The position numbers and the translations under genes were made by a program. Of a DNA stretch of 64,000 nucleotides, positions 1 through 11,484 are shown in pieces. Positions within the stretch are counted from its first letter, which is position 1. Each line of letters begins with the position of its first letter. Under the pieces are notes generated by a model. The model searched no databases. It was not told the origin of the DNA and saw only the letters and a list, made by a program, of their open reading frames with translations. The stretch spans positions 70,569,145 through 70,633,144 of the forward strand of contig OZ023205.1 of NCBI GenBank assembly GCA_963995525.1. Reading direction: 5' to 3'. Source of the DNA: Escarpia spicata (lineage: Eukaryota > Annelida > Polychaeta > Sabellida > Siboglinidae).

Positions 1-500
1 TTCCAGTCTGGAGTGGGTCTGTTAAGTCCAAGCGAAAAAGGATAAGTTTGACCATGGATGCAAAGAAACAAATGGTTAGTAGAATTATAATAATGTGTAG
101 TAAGAAAAGCAGTCCAATTGCGTTTTTAATTTGGTGGTAATGTTTACAGTAAATGTGAACAAACTGTCTTTCCATCGTGGCTATGATTACCTGTTTTTAC
201 AATAACAATAATATGACTCTGGTTTTTGTTATCTATACTAACATGTACCAAGTTTTTCTAAAGCATATGTGATTGCACTACGTAAACATGTGATTTAATT
301 TTATGCTTACATTACGTTTGTCATAATGCAGTCTAATTTAATTTTTGACATGCAAAAATGCAGAGTATTTCAAAATCAATATTAAAGATGGATTCACAAT
401 AAACTATGAATATTTAATTATTATTTACAATTACTTAGTTGCTTTCCACTCATGACTATATTAATTTGCAGAGATGCTGTGCACTCGTCAATAAATAAAT
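1..500. other. AT-rich flank, nothing recognised
   Basis: I see no exon, repeat array or RNA gene here. The stretch is AT-rich and probably holds the left end of the transposon whose transposase begins near 505, but I could not pick out a terminal inverted repeat by eye. Confidence 0.3.
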
Positions 501-504
501 CCCG

Positions 505-2323
505 GTGGCTGCAACACAGATGGAAACTACAACCTCTGCCACACAAACCGATCCGGTACTCATATTGCCAGTATGCCACACAGACAGATACAGTTCCAAA
601 GCACAAGTGTATGGCAACCCCGAGTTTGTATCATCAGATCACCCTTACTCTGCAACCCCAACATTGGACATTTCTCCAGTTGTCGAGTCACACATTGTAT
701 CAACGAACCAGACCAGTTGCAGCGAACTAAATCTGTGTGTAAATGTTGATGTTTATGACATATTAGATGGTGAACCAAGGACACCAGACGCCTGCCATAC
801 TTTCTTTGACAATGAATTTACATCCCTTGTATTTGCCCACTGTTGCCGACATCCAGATAGGTGATGACACTATTGTCAAATACAGCTCAAATCAACAACC
901 TGTGCCTAGTCATGTTACATAAAAGAAATACATTGTGTGTGAGAGCAGCCTAGACAAAGTATTCTGCATGTTGACATGTAACCAGTGCACCGAGAGTGTT
1001 GATGAATGTTGCATTATCAAACGAAATGTTGGTAGTGGCCTGTTTGTAAAGCTGTTCTGTGTGAATGGTCACCACATGTTAGACTGGAATTCGCAGCCCC
1101 TCCTTGGCAAGATGCCACCATGTAACTTGCTTTCTGCAGCAGCAACACTGTATTCTGGCAACACATTTGCTAGGATTTCAAAATTCGCAGAACTGTTAAA
1201 TTTGCAATTTTTCAGTCACACCGTCTATGATGAAGTACAGGCAAAGTACTTGGTGCCAGTGGTACACAACACATGGACGGAGGAGCAACAGAGAGTTGTG
1301 CAACTGCTCCAGTCACAGGAGAGTGTAGCTCTCATTGGAGATGGTCGTTGCGATTCCCCAGGCTATTGTGCAAAATATTGCACATACAGTCTGATGCATG
1401 CAGACTCTGAACTCATAGCAGGGTTTGAACTAGTACAGGTAACAGAAGCAGGCAATTCTGTTAGAATGGAATGTCTGGGTTTCGAGAGATGTCTCGACTC
1501 CCTGCTTGAAGCTGAAGTGCCCGTCACAAGCGTGGCTACAGATCGACATGTTATGGTAAGAAGTTTGATGAAGAAGAAGTATGCAGAGAAGGGGGTAGAA
1601 CACAACTTTGACGTTTATCACATGGCAAACACGGCAAGAAAAAATGTGATGGCCCGATCAAAGACGCGAGAAGGCAAGGGTATGGAGGAGTGGCTTCGGT
1701 AAATATTGAACCAACTGTGGTGGAGTTCCCGGACATCAGGTGGTGATCCTGACCTGCTGGTGGAAAAGTGGACGTCCATTCTGTACCACGATGAACAGCG
1801 GAAGAAGAAATAGATCGAGGTCGATAGCGATCTACTTGAAGCTCTGCAAAAGGTGTTCACCAAGTAACAGTTTCTGAGAGATATCCGCATGTTGTCGAGG
1901 TTCATGCATACTGGTAAACTAGAGGTGTATCATGCCTTGATAACAAAGTATGCACCGAAGCGACAGCATTGTGCCTACCCACAGATGCTTGCAAGGGTCG
2001 AATTGGCTGCACTGGATCACAACGCAAATGTCGAACGAGAACAGGCACGAGTGAAGAAGCCGAATGCCGTGAGTGCACAGGAAGGTGATCTGCAATATCG
2101 CACTGCCTTCAGTAAGCAAACTAAGCAATGGATCGCCAAGCCGATATACATGGCAAAGAGCTACGGATATGTCAGACCTATGATGGAAGCTGCGGTACAG
2201 CGCAAGCTAAATGGTGAAGAAGGACACACAAACAAACCAGCAATTGTGAACATGGCTCCACTGCCAGCACCTGCAAAACATGACCTGGTAGCCAAGCATA
2301 GGACTCGGTTTGATAGAGAATGA
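505..2323 (+). pseudogene. Broken DDE transposase (Kolobok-like)
   Basis: This is a decayed cut-and-paste transposase. The middle part (935-1702) holds the family's core: GDGRCDSPG with a probable first catalytic Asp, TDRH with a second, and FDVYHMA, which resembles the [C/D]xxH motif between the second Asp and the Glu. The C-terminal part (1889-2323) has LEVYHALITKYAPKRQH with a probable catalytic Glu, then a conserved DHNANVEREQ stretch. The N-terminal part (505-864) is Cys-poor and low in complexity. It is broken by a frameshift near 860, a stop near 918, and in-frame TAA, TAG and TAA codons at about 1700, 1811 and 1864. The last two parts remain in one frame, so the damage there is point mutation. 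The family is widespread in aquatic animals as unnamed proteins. The Kolobok assignment rests on motif memory and is an inference; the DDE transposase call is firmer. Confidence 0.65.
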
Positions 2324-2329
2324 ACTGTG

Positions 2330-2800
2330 GTCATGTAATGCGCCACGTTCAAGAACAGAGAGAAACCACTATATATATATGTGCCTACGGTGCTATGAAT
2401 ATATGTATTGGTACGTTTACTGAGGTGGATGTTTTGTCCATTAGGGTGTTGAGAGTATTATGTTTCTTGTTACATGTAATCTTTGTTGTGCACAGTTTAC
2501 ATACTTTATGTACTTAGTAATGAACTATGTTGGGTATTTCAGAGTTCATTGAGTTATGTTGGGTGACTCACAGTTCTATGAACTATGTCTGGCGAGCTGA
2601 AAGGTATAATAAAATGTGCAGTGAAATAATGTCATGTTGGGTGACGACAATTATCTGTAATTATCAAGTCAATAGATATCAGTCAAAGATTCAGTAATGA
2701 GTTTTCATTTATTACAACATTACATTAAAATTGTAATGAAGTCTACATGGTGATCATCTCCAATAACCAATATCAGCTATGCTGTTGTCAAATGGTCTAA
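2330..2800. other. Intergenic, degenerate short repeats
   Basis: No gene seen. Between about 2520 and 2650 variants of the phrase 'gaactatgttgggt' recur several times, which may be a subterminal repeat of the upstream transposon. No clear terminal inverted repeat was identified. Confidence 0.3.
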
Positions 2801-2804
2801 CATC

Positions 2805-3854
2805 TAATTAACTTCAAGAGCTTCAAATGCATCCACTACTTCCTTGAAGTCGACATATTGGCCATATTCATCAGGAAACCTCTTTCGGATTTCTCTAACT
2901 GCACAAGCTGGCATATCACTTTTCTGTTATACTTCCCAAGTCTCTCCCCAAGGTGAATATAAAGACACAGTTGTCTGTAGGCCATCAACGTGTATTGCCT
3001 GAAAAAAATTGAGATAAATTTAAATATATTTCATGTAAACATAAATTAAATACATGAATGTAGGGCAAAATAAATCGACTCTCCTTGTCTGAAACCAGAA
3101 GGCTGCCATTAGTAACTTAACTACATTATACCTTCGTGCGAATGCAGACTACATCAAACTGCAAATGACTATGTTTTGCAATCACCATGACTGTAAATTA
3201 ATACATTTGATCAAACACCATGAAACTATTGGTATGACCACATGGTATCCTTCCATTTCATATGAATAAACATGAAAGTTACATTACAATCAATATCTTT
3301 AAAGACTTTATGGATGGAGCCTGTAGGTGTCAATGTTGGTAGGGCCTACATATTCTCAGCTAGTACCGTGCAAATTTCAATAACAAACTAACAGTGTTTG
3401 AAAGAAACACAATATAAAAATCACAAAATCTGTCTTTATTCGGGTCCCTTTATTCATACCCATTACTCAATTGATCCGGCATTCTACTGCCCCGCTGCCG
3501 CCTATGCACCATAGACTGTGCGACCGCAAGCGTCAGTACTGCAGGCTGGAGACACACTTGACGAAAATCATCCCAGTCTGCAAGACATCTGCTGTCTGGA
3601 TGAAGTCTAACGTCCGGGTAATCCCAGCAGCATTTTTTATATTTCGTGTCGCTAGGGCACTGGTCACATCTGCACCAGTTTTCGTCGTCATTCCGAGTCG
3701 AAGAAACTACATTTTGTTCGTCAACGTCCGGCGTAAGCGTAGCCGTCGAAAGTTCTTCAAGTTCAGGTATTTCCGAAGCAGAGTATTCCGGCTCCCATGT
3801 GTAACCATCAAAACCCAATACACCAATTCGGTCAACTTCGTCAAGTACTTCCAT
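2805..3854 (-). pseudogene. P2X7 intracellular-domain-like zinc protein, two exons, one frameshift
   Basis: Two exons on the minus strand. Exon 1 runs 3854 to 3460 and starts with ATG. It encodes an acidic N-terminus and then a Cys-rich block, WCRCDQC followed by KKCCWDYPDV, and later FRQVCLQPAVL. This Cys layout and the Trp and aromatic residues match the zinc-binding 'ballast' domain of the P2X7 receptor tail, which also occurs in stand-alone invertebrate proteins. Exon 1 ends at GG|GTATGA; exon 2 starts after a pyrimidine-rich TTTTTCAG at 2998 and ends at the TAG at 2805-2807. The join reads in frame into MAYRQL. Exon 2 later needs one single-base shift before the conserved ending RKRFPDEYGQYVDF. 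So it is either a young pseudogene or carries a sequencing error. No channel-forming P2X part is present. Function of the stand-alone proteins is not known to me. Confidence 0.62.
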
Positions 3855-3859
3855 GGTCG

Positions 3860-4480
3860 GTAGTCAATCTATCGCACTCGAATTTCTTACGTACAACAAA
3901 CGTCTTCCCAAGATATAAACAGTCTTAAACATCCTCTCAGCCTGTGCGCTTTTCACACCTCAGTGGGTGGAGAGTTTGTTTTGTTTTAACCGCCCGAGGC
4001 GCTGGCGGTAATGGAAATGTGACGTCACACACCCGCAGGCGAAATGTCCAAAATGTCAGCCTCCAGAGAGGCTCAGTAATTGTCCTTAAACAGTTACTAA
4101 ATGATCTCAGAATTACACAACAATTATGAGATGTGATACAGTAGACATTGTTTAATGGCTTGAGAGAGTTAAATTTTCTGGGTTGCTTGTTCCTTTAATT
4201 ATTTATTGGCCACATGCAACAATTTCCGACGATATTCGGCTTCATGCTTCAGTTTTCGCCGATACGCACCGGTAAATCGTATTATGAAGTCTTAAATTAT
4301 TAATCGAGGTCATGGTCGATTAATCTGTATTCGATTCCACTTCACTTTGCTTCGTTGGCAAGCTTGCCTTGCATGTTATTGATAATCGTTGTTTACACTT
4401 TTGTATATTGCCTTTCGTTTACGACGTTTACACTCCTTGACCGAAAAATAAAAGTTTCATACCGCGAACTTTCGCATTTA
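3860..4480. other. Intergenic, nothing recognised
   Basis: Possible promoter flank of the minus-strand gene that starts at 3854. I see no exon, repeat or RNA gene. Confidence 0.25.
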
Positions 4481-4484
4481 TATG

Positions 4485-4765
4485 TTGCCCACTCGCCCTC
4501 TCGTATCCACCATCACCCGCACTCTCGTATCCACATTCACCCGCCCTCTCGTACCCCCTCAACTGCCCTTTCTTATCCACCCTCACACACCCTCTCGTAT
4601 CCACCCGCACCCACCATTCTTATCCTCCCATACCCAACCTCTCGTATCCATCCTCATCTGCCAATCATATCCACCCTCACCTGCCTTTTCGTATCCTCCC
4701 TCACCCACCCTCTCGTATCCACCTTCATCCGCCCTCTCGAATCCACACTCACCCGGCCGCGCGGG
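4485..4765. repeat. Minisatellite, ~24-bp unit
   Basis: Imperfect tandem copies of a C-rich unit close to CCTCTCGTATCCACCCTCACCCG, about eleven in number. The open reading frames across it in all frames are products of the repeat, not genes. Confidence 0.85.
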
Positions 4766-4789
4766 TGTCATCGGCGTCAGATGATATAA

Positions 4790-5900
4790 GTGGTTTGAGT
4801 CATACCTGACTTCGAGGACTCGGACTGTCTGTCTAGGCCTGACTCAGTCCGACCCGTCTGAGCTGCCACAGGGGTCTGTTCTTGGCCCAGTTTTTGATTA
4901 CACTCTACACGGGACCCATTGGGCAAATAATTAAGTGACACAGACTTGATTTTCGCCTCTTTGCAGATGATTCTCAATTGTATGTCTCATTTAAGATCAA
5001 TTATATCAACGATGAGACGGCTGCATTGACACGCATCCAAGCGTGTGTTGGAGAACTAAAACATGGATGACTCATCATCGCCTTCAGCTGAATGACGATA
5101 AGACTGAAGTTCTTATGATCGCTACACCGAGGTCGGTCAGCAAGCACAGTCTGACTGTCTAACTGATGTCGTCATCGGTGACAGCATCTCAAGCCTACTG
5201 TTGTCGCTCGTAACATTGGATTGAAGTTTGACAGTGAGCTCAGTATGAAATATGTACTGTCAAAACTGTACCAGGTAGCATAATTTCAGCCACATCAGAT
5301 TCGTTCCATCAGAGATTGCTTGACACAACATGCTCCAGAACTGGTACACTCCCTTGCCATATAGCGACTGGACTATGGAAATGGACTCCTTTGTGGTGAG
5401 CTTGATCAATCAGCTGCTGGACAAGCTGCAGAAACACCAAAATGTGGCAGCCAGTGTGATCAAAGCCAGTCGCTACGACCAAATAACACTCATCCTAGAG
5501 AATTTCCATTGGACTCCGGTACGGTACCGTATTGAGTACAATATCTTACGGATGACGATCAAAGCCATTCATCTGCTTGCGCCTAGCTAGATCGCAGACC
5601 AGTTCTACCAGCCCAGCAGAACGTTGTGACCCTCATCAGACTATCTTCTGAAAGTACACAGTGCACATCTCCGCCATTATTGTGATCGTGCCTTCTGCAT
5701 CGCTGCTCCTTGTCTCTGGAACAGTCTTCCACACGAGATGCGCAAATTGAACTCTATATGCGGCTTCAAAAGACTCCTAAAACTCACTTGTTTTAACTAG
5801 CGTATCATTCTTAAACTGCCGTCATTCTTTTTAGGTGCTATTTTTATGATATTGGATTTGTAGTGCATTTTATTCTTTATGTTTTTATAATATATTGAAT
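4790..5900 (+). mobile_element. Decayed L2/CR1-like LINE, 3' half of reverse transcriptase
   Basis: Fragments of one reverse transcriptase can be read on the plus strand in shifting frames. They include LPQGSVLGPV near 4862, FRLFADDSQLYVSF near 4950 (the catalytic Asp-Asp box), WMTHHRLQLNDDKTEVLM, then the C-terminal part from 5330 to 5590 with FHWTPVRYRIEYNIL, and a tail reading WNSLPHEMRKL and FKRLLKTHLF near 5720-5800. This order and these phrases are those of L2/CR1-type elements. Many stops and shifts show it is old. The 5' part with the endonuclease is missing. Confidence 0.8.
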
Positions 5901-5929
5901 CTGTTAACTGTTATTGTATCTTTTAAACA

Positions 5930-6252
5930 GCCTTACGTACATACGTACATACGTACATACGTACATACGTACATACGTACATACGTACATACATGCATAC
6001 ATGCGTACATGCGTACATGTATGCGTACATGCGTACATGCGTGCATGCGTGCATGCGTGCATGCGTGTGTACGTGCATACGTGCATACGTACGTACCTAC
6101 GTACATGCATACGTACATGCATAAGTACATACCTACATACATGCATACACACATACATACACACATACTTACACACATACATACATACATACATACATAC
6201 ATACATACATACATACATACATACATACATACATACATACATACATACATGT
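5930..6252. repeat. Compound microsatellite (TACG/TACA/TGCG)n
   Basis: Alternating four-base units: first ACATACGT, then ACATGCGT variants, ending in about 20 copies of ACAT. All frames stay open because of the period, so the long reading frames here are not genes. Confidence 0.95.
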
Positions 6253-6488
6253 ATGTAGCGGTTTCGAAAGGATGAAATCACATCTTTCATGTGCAGATGA
6301 TAATTTTCATATAGTCTTCATAAGTGATAACATCAAGTTTGGACAGAAGTTACCAGAGAATATCGAGAAAAATGCCGGAACTCAACATAAAAATATGAAA
6401 ATATGTGCGTTGACGCGTGCCATAAATCATATCGTTTCGTGAAGCATGCACATCTACTTACCGTATGCATGTGATTGATTAATTCCAG

Positions 6489-6654
6489 GGGCAACCCCCG
6501 TCTGTCGACAATGCCAGAAGCGAAACAACAGGAGAGAGGTATCTGGATAACGCGACATACACGTGCGAGACCGGCTTCCGCCAACAGGGCCCACACAACA
6601 ATCTCATCTTTAGTAAACATGAACACTGGGAAGGAGACGGGATCACGTGCGCAG
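6489..6654 (+). CDS. Sushi (CCP) domain exon
   Basis: An exon bounded by CCAG| at 6488 and |GTACCC at 6655. It reads QPPSVDNARSETT, then YTCETGF, and ends with a Trp followed by DGITCA. Cys-Gly-x-Pro-Pro, an aromatic-x-Cys near the middle, and Trp followed by a final Cys are the sushi/complement-control-protein pattern; the first Cys would sit at the end of the preceding exon. The frame starts in phase 0 and ends in phase 1. The spacing between the middle Cys and the Trp is long for the family, so this may be a divergent or partial domain. Sushi domains form extracellular adhesion and complement-like proteins. The rest of the gene, including any signal peptide, is not visible here. Confidence 0.6.
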
Positions 6655-7014
6655 GTACCCAAAAAATGCTCATGCGAATATGACAACATTATGGACAAAC
6701 AAATGAAATAAATCTGCTTAATCCATTAAAATTAACAATGACAACAACTGACAAGATGTAAATAAATATAATGTGGTTCTTCTGGTCTTTCAATATTATC
6801 ATTTAAACCCAATTAATGTGTTGTTTTCCCAACTAACAACTGACAATGTCATAAGAAACGAACATATTGCAGTTATCAATGTTGGTTGTGATCAACACAG
6901 GACGAGTGAATTGTAAACTTAGTTATCAGTTCTTACCTGAATAAGTACTGTTGTTTGGTCGTCTAGTTGTCGTTTTTCCTTAACTCTAAATAAGATGATT
7001 ATGACATAATTCAG

Positions 7015-7191
7015 AAATCACGTGTCCGTCCCCAAACCTACCACCCATGGCAACGTATACTGTCACAACACTGACGTACATGTCCCGTGTTACGTACGCC
7101 TGCTATGACGGGTACAAAGTGGCTGGGGGAGACGATGTGCGCACTTGCGGGGAAAAGGGCACGTGGAGCGGGGAACCTCCGAAGTGTGAAA
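7015..7191 (+). CDS. Sushi (CCP) domain exon, complete
   Basis: A 177-base exon with AG acceptor at 7013-7014 and the strong donor GTAAGT at 7192. It encodes a textbook sushi domain: ITCPSPNLPP, VTYACYDGYKVAG, RTCGEKGTWSG and EPPKCE. The four Cys, the Tyr before the second Cys, the Gly-Tyr pair and the final Trp-Ser-Gly and Pro-x-Cys are all present. Both flanking introns are phase 1, the usual arrangement for shuffled sushi exons. It most likely belongs to the same gene as the exons at 6489 and 7940, coding a secreted or membrane-bound multi-domain protein. Confidence 0.82.
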
Positions 7192-7344
7192 GTAAGTGTT
7201 CTTTTAAGCAAAGAAAGCGTCCATTACATGCCCGCATGTCAAATTCCAGAAATTACTCAAACCATGCTCCACCTGGCACACGCAGCATTGTCTGGCTGAA
7301 TGATTTTTACAACACGTATAATAGGTTTGTTGTTAATTAAAAAG

Positions 7345-7640
7345 GTAACTAAAGGAAAGTTGTTATATAGGGCTGTGTCCAGTCCTTAGGACTGCTCAAA
7401 ACGCTTTACACTTTACTCCCTGGCAGACCAGTTCATTCAGCCACGATGCAATTAATATGCAAAGACTATTCGTACACAAATATATACCACTCTATATAGT
7501 TAGGTACTAATTCATACAGCGGGAACAACGTGAAGTGACTGGACTTGCCCAAGTTTCGATACGGCAGCACAGGATTCGAACCCGGGTTCTCTCAATTGAG
7601 GCCGACGCTCTATCCTAGACGCCACTGCGTCACATTAAAA
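7345..7640 (-). mobile_element. tRNA-derived SINE with L2-like tail
   Basis: On the minus strand the element starts near 7635 with a tRNA-like head: a box A-like TGGCGTCTAGGAT and a perfect box B GGTTCGAATCC at about 7570-7585, ending in CTGCTGCCG. The body runs to about 7350 and ends in a tail resembling AAGCGTTTTGAGCAGTCC...CTATATAAC, similar to L2 LINE ends, which such SINEs use for retroposition. Related copies lie at 34.17, 47.2 and 50.83 kb. It sits in an intron of the sushi gene. Confidence 0.75.
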
Positions 7641-7939
7641 CAAATTTCGAGAACATATATCTGGTAGTATTTACGACATTAATAGAAATCCACAATTGTC
7701 TGTCTCATGATTATTCACCTAATGGCGTATATACCCGAAATGCATGATCTCTGCTAGACCAGGCTGTAATATGCAGCCTGCGTATGTTGCACTAAACTGA
7801 TGTGCTGGTAGGTTATCAACAAGTTACACATAAATAATTAAATTGAACTATTCACTAAGACTACCGGATATAGTAGGTCACCACATTGCAAAACCCGCAG
7901 CAAGGGAAGTGACGCAAATAGGACGAATATGTGTTGCAG

Positions 7940-8050
7940 AGATTGAGTGCAGCCGACCTTCGGACGTGGTGAATACGACGTTGCACGAGGACAAGAAGTC
8001 ACTACGCACCAGGAGGATGACCTACCAGTGTCTGCCCTGCAGACACTGGT
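7940..8050 (+). pseudogene. Partial sushi exon, cut short at a palindrome
   Basis: After the acceptor TTGCAG at 7934-7939 the phase-1 frame reads EIECSRPSDVVNTTL and then MTYQCLPC before a TAG at 8048-8050. The beginning (C-x-x-P, V-x-N-T, aromatic-x-Cys) looks like the first half of a sushi domain, but the second half with Gly, Trp and the last two Cys is absent. The break falls inside a 13-bp perfect inverted repeat at 8023-8051. It could be a truncated last exon or a pseudo-exon. Confidence 0.42.
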
Positions 8051-8054
8051 AGAA

Positions 8055-9680
8055 CATCTCTGGTAACATTCCTGTTATTGTTGGTTGTTTCTGTTGTTTG
8101 TGTGTTGCCTCGTTTTGAATAATGTTACATATCAGTGTTTGAGTGTTGTTAATGTCATCACAGGTATTGCTTGCAAATGCATTGTGAACATATTAATTAA
8201 TAATGCGTCTTATAACGCTTGCAAATTCAATCACGTTTGCCAAAAAGAATACAATTTGTTACGTATACGATATTGTATGTGTCCATGTTAGTTTTCCCTA
8301 AATTAGCTACGGCACTTAAGAGTCGTGTTGTAATCTCTCTGACACTCCACATGTCTTTGTTCATGGGTTATGCACACCGACGCTGTGATGAATGGTCTAA
8401 TGCTGAGCATTCGTCCATATTAAAAAAAAGGAGCAGACCTTTTATAATGGTAGATTGACACACTGATGTACATGATGATGGATCGGTTTTGTGTAAGACT
8501 GCAACGTATGATTAGGATATTACGGTGATACAACATGTTGTTATTTGTACTAATGTGAATTAATTTATTATAGCGCCCAATTGTTCGTGGCGCTTTATAA
8601 TACATCATGCGTTATGATCATTAAACTAAAATATTAGTACTAACACAGTCATTTAAACTAACAGTTGTACTGTACTATATATTATTACGTGTTTCCTAAC
8701 ACCGTGGCACGCACAATGGACACATTGTATATCAGCAATTGAGAATCCAACACAATTAGCCCTAGTACGTCAACACAAATGCAGGTCGTTTAATTTTAAC
8801 CAAACACCTGTGTCTGCTAACATCAATACTTGCTATCACCACGTGGTACAAAACAAAATGTACTTGACGTATGCGGCCAAAATTAATGTGAAACTGCGCG
8901 ATCGTAAATACGATCGTTTGATGTGACATTCGGCTATTAACCACATTTTGAGAATTCCTTACACAGGGTGCGGTCAAAGGGAGTCGTGCTGAGGCACGTT
9001 GAGCGTGGGGTAATTTACGGATGCTGACGCTATCAATTGTTAACAAACGATCTTTGATGGGGAATGCTTAAAATACGTTTACTATTCATTCAACCGTCAT
9101 TTGCAGCCACACATTTGGTGAGTTGGTTATCGGGAATAAATGTCGACCCGTTGTTGTGACTGTAACCCGGTTTTGAAGCAACGAAACACCCGAAAGGTGC
9201 ATCCATGTAAGTCGGAAATCATGGAATTGTCTAACCAAAACATGTTTGAAATAATATATGTGCATTGTGATTTAATGAAACTATGACTTATTTGGTGGTT
9301 TCATGACTGTTTTATTTTCATATTGATGTTGGCTACTATGCGTGGTGGCATTTGTTATATAAACATGCATACATTAACTGACTTGTAACTGGATGTGACA
9401 CATTTATCATATAACATTTGTTTTCGTGCAAGATAGAGCTTAGTGTATACAACTGCTAACAGATATGTCCACGAGAATAGTGGCACAGTTGTGTTAGTCT
9501 GGCTAAACAGAAAAAGACCACACTCCTACATGCAAATACCATTTCAGAATGCAAAACATGCTGCATTTTGCATCATATTCATCAAATGTGTTAAACAGAA
9601 ACCCGTACAAAAAGTAAAGAAGCAAACGGTAATACTCATCAGGTTAATTAATACATGACAATATAATAATATTTAGTGAC
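8055..9680. other. Intergenic; possible L2-like 3' hairpin near 8570
   Basis: No exon recognised. At about 8567-8605 the minus strand reads AAGCGCCACGAACAATTGGGCGCTATAA, the stem-loop typical of L2-type 3' ends and close to the one at 57,060. That suggests a worn LINE or SINE tail. The remainder is AT-rich and unassigned. Confidence 0.4.
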
Positions 9681-9799
9681 TATAAGAGAAGTAGCAAAGT
9701 GGGTGGGCAGTCGACCCAACATACCCCCACAAGGAGGGCGCACAACCCATACAAGTGTACATGTCATTATTCATAGATAATAAAGCAGCATTCAAAGTA

Positions 9800-11362
9800 C
9801 AATGAAACCAAGGCTCCCAGTCCCCAGCAGCATCGAAAGAGTCTGTGACCAAGGAGGCGATTTGGGTCAACTAGGGCTACGTGCAGAGGGTGCTAAGAAT
9901 CTCTGGGTCTACAAGAGCCGCCGAGAGAAGGTAAGTAGACTGAAGATAGCAACATATAACGTAAGAACACTACTAAGAGATGAACAGAGGAAGAACTCAG
10001 GGAAACGAAGTTAGTATGGGATGTGATTGGGATCAGAGAAGTCCGAAGAAGAGAGGAATGGCTCACTACCCTACAAAGCGGCCATCTACTGTACCATTCC
10101 ACAGCGAACGACGGCCAAGCAGGAGTAGGCTTTCTCAAAAATAAGAAATGTAAAGACAATATAGTGAGGATTAACAGCATCAGCCCCAGAGTAGCAGAAC
10201 TTGTTCTATGTATAAAAAAGCGCTACAAACTGAAGCTAGTACAAGTATATGCACCAACAACATCATACTCAGAAGAAGACACAGACACCTTTTACAACGA
10301 CGTGGATGAGATCTCAGAAAAGCCAACCCACCACACGATAGTGATGGGAGACTTTAATGCGCAATTAGGGAAACGAACAAACAGTTCGGAAAGGGCAACA
10401 GGCAAATTTGGCATAGGTGTGAGAAACGAAAGAGGTGACACCTTGGTAGAATTGGCAACATCAAGAAAGTACAAAATCATGAATACCATGTTCCAGAAGG
10501 CAGGGAGGAGATGGACATGGAAAAGCACAAATGGAGAAACCAAGAACGAAATTGACTACATCCTGACAAACAGATATTCGGTGACGTAATTGTCATCAAC
10601 CAAGGCAACATCAGAAGTGACCACAGAATGGTAATGACCAACGTCAAACTGGACGTCAAGGCTGAAAGGAAGAAGTTGATAAACAAGAGACCACCGAGTG
10701 TAGATACCAAACAAATTGGAAAAAAAGATCGAATTCCAACTCGAACTGCGAAATCGATTCGAGACACTGCAGGAACTAGTCAAAAATCGACACCATGAGC
10801 AAAAACATCACTGAGATGATCCAATTAAGTGCAACAAATGTAGCCAAAGCAATCAACAGGCATGTATTGAAGAGGATATCGTCACGGACACGAGCACTAA
10901 TGAAGAAACGACGAGAAATGATGGATAAAGGCGACCGTAAAAAAACAAATAGTGTATGCAGAAATATGCAAGACCATCAAAAAGAAAGCGAAGGAGAACA
11001 TCAGTACAAACAAGAGATCATACGAGAAACGATTATGTAATCAAAGAGCCTGAGGAAAGCAAGAAGAACACAAGCGCTGGGCAGAGACAGGCTGATTACA
11101 CTTCTAGACAAGCAGGGTAGAGAAATACATGAGCACGACACGATTATGGAACGAATATAGGAATTCTACACCGAGCTATACAACAGTGCACATAATACCA
11201 TAATTCACACTGAACCGAAAGAGGTACCAGAGATAACACCATGGGAGATGGAAGCAGCGCTAAGAGATATGAAGAATGGGAAGACATCAGGCAACGACCA
11301 TATAAACATTGAAACATTAAATGCAGGAGAATATATCAACTTGAAGACACCGGCTAAGCTGT
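9800..11362 (+). mobile_element. RTE-type LINE, 5' part (endonuclease, start of reverse transcriptase)
   Basis: The first clear domain is an apurinic-type endonuclease at about 9930-10,590: KIATYNVRTL, then VKVQVYAPT-like text (LKLVQVYAPTTSYSEED), VMGDFNAQLG (catalytic Asp/Asn) and ending RRWTWKSTNGETKNEIDYIL. The wording is that of RTE/BovB elements. A shift lies near 10,010-10,020 and another near 10,585. Past these the sequence continues as RSDHRMVM near 10,617, a linker, and then TPWEMEAALRDMKNGKTSGNDH at about 11,240-11,310, the start of the reverse transcriptase. The match stops near 11,360, so the polymerase core and 3' end are lost. It ends only about 120 bases upstream of the galaxin-like gene's first exon. 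Confidence 0.85.
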
Positions 11363-11484
11363 AGACTAAATGCTAATCAGAATATAAATTATGTAACAAT
11401 ACATCACAGCTAGATTTATTAGTTAATGATGATTTAAAACAATGCTATTTACTTAAAATGTCTTGTGTCTACAGGTATCTCGTC

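Noticed and set aside
4355..4789. A Pro/Ser-rich protein of 144 residues.
   Set aside because: It is the 24-bp minisatellite translated; the opposite strand is open as well.
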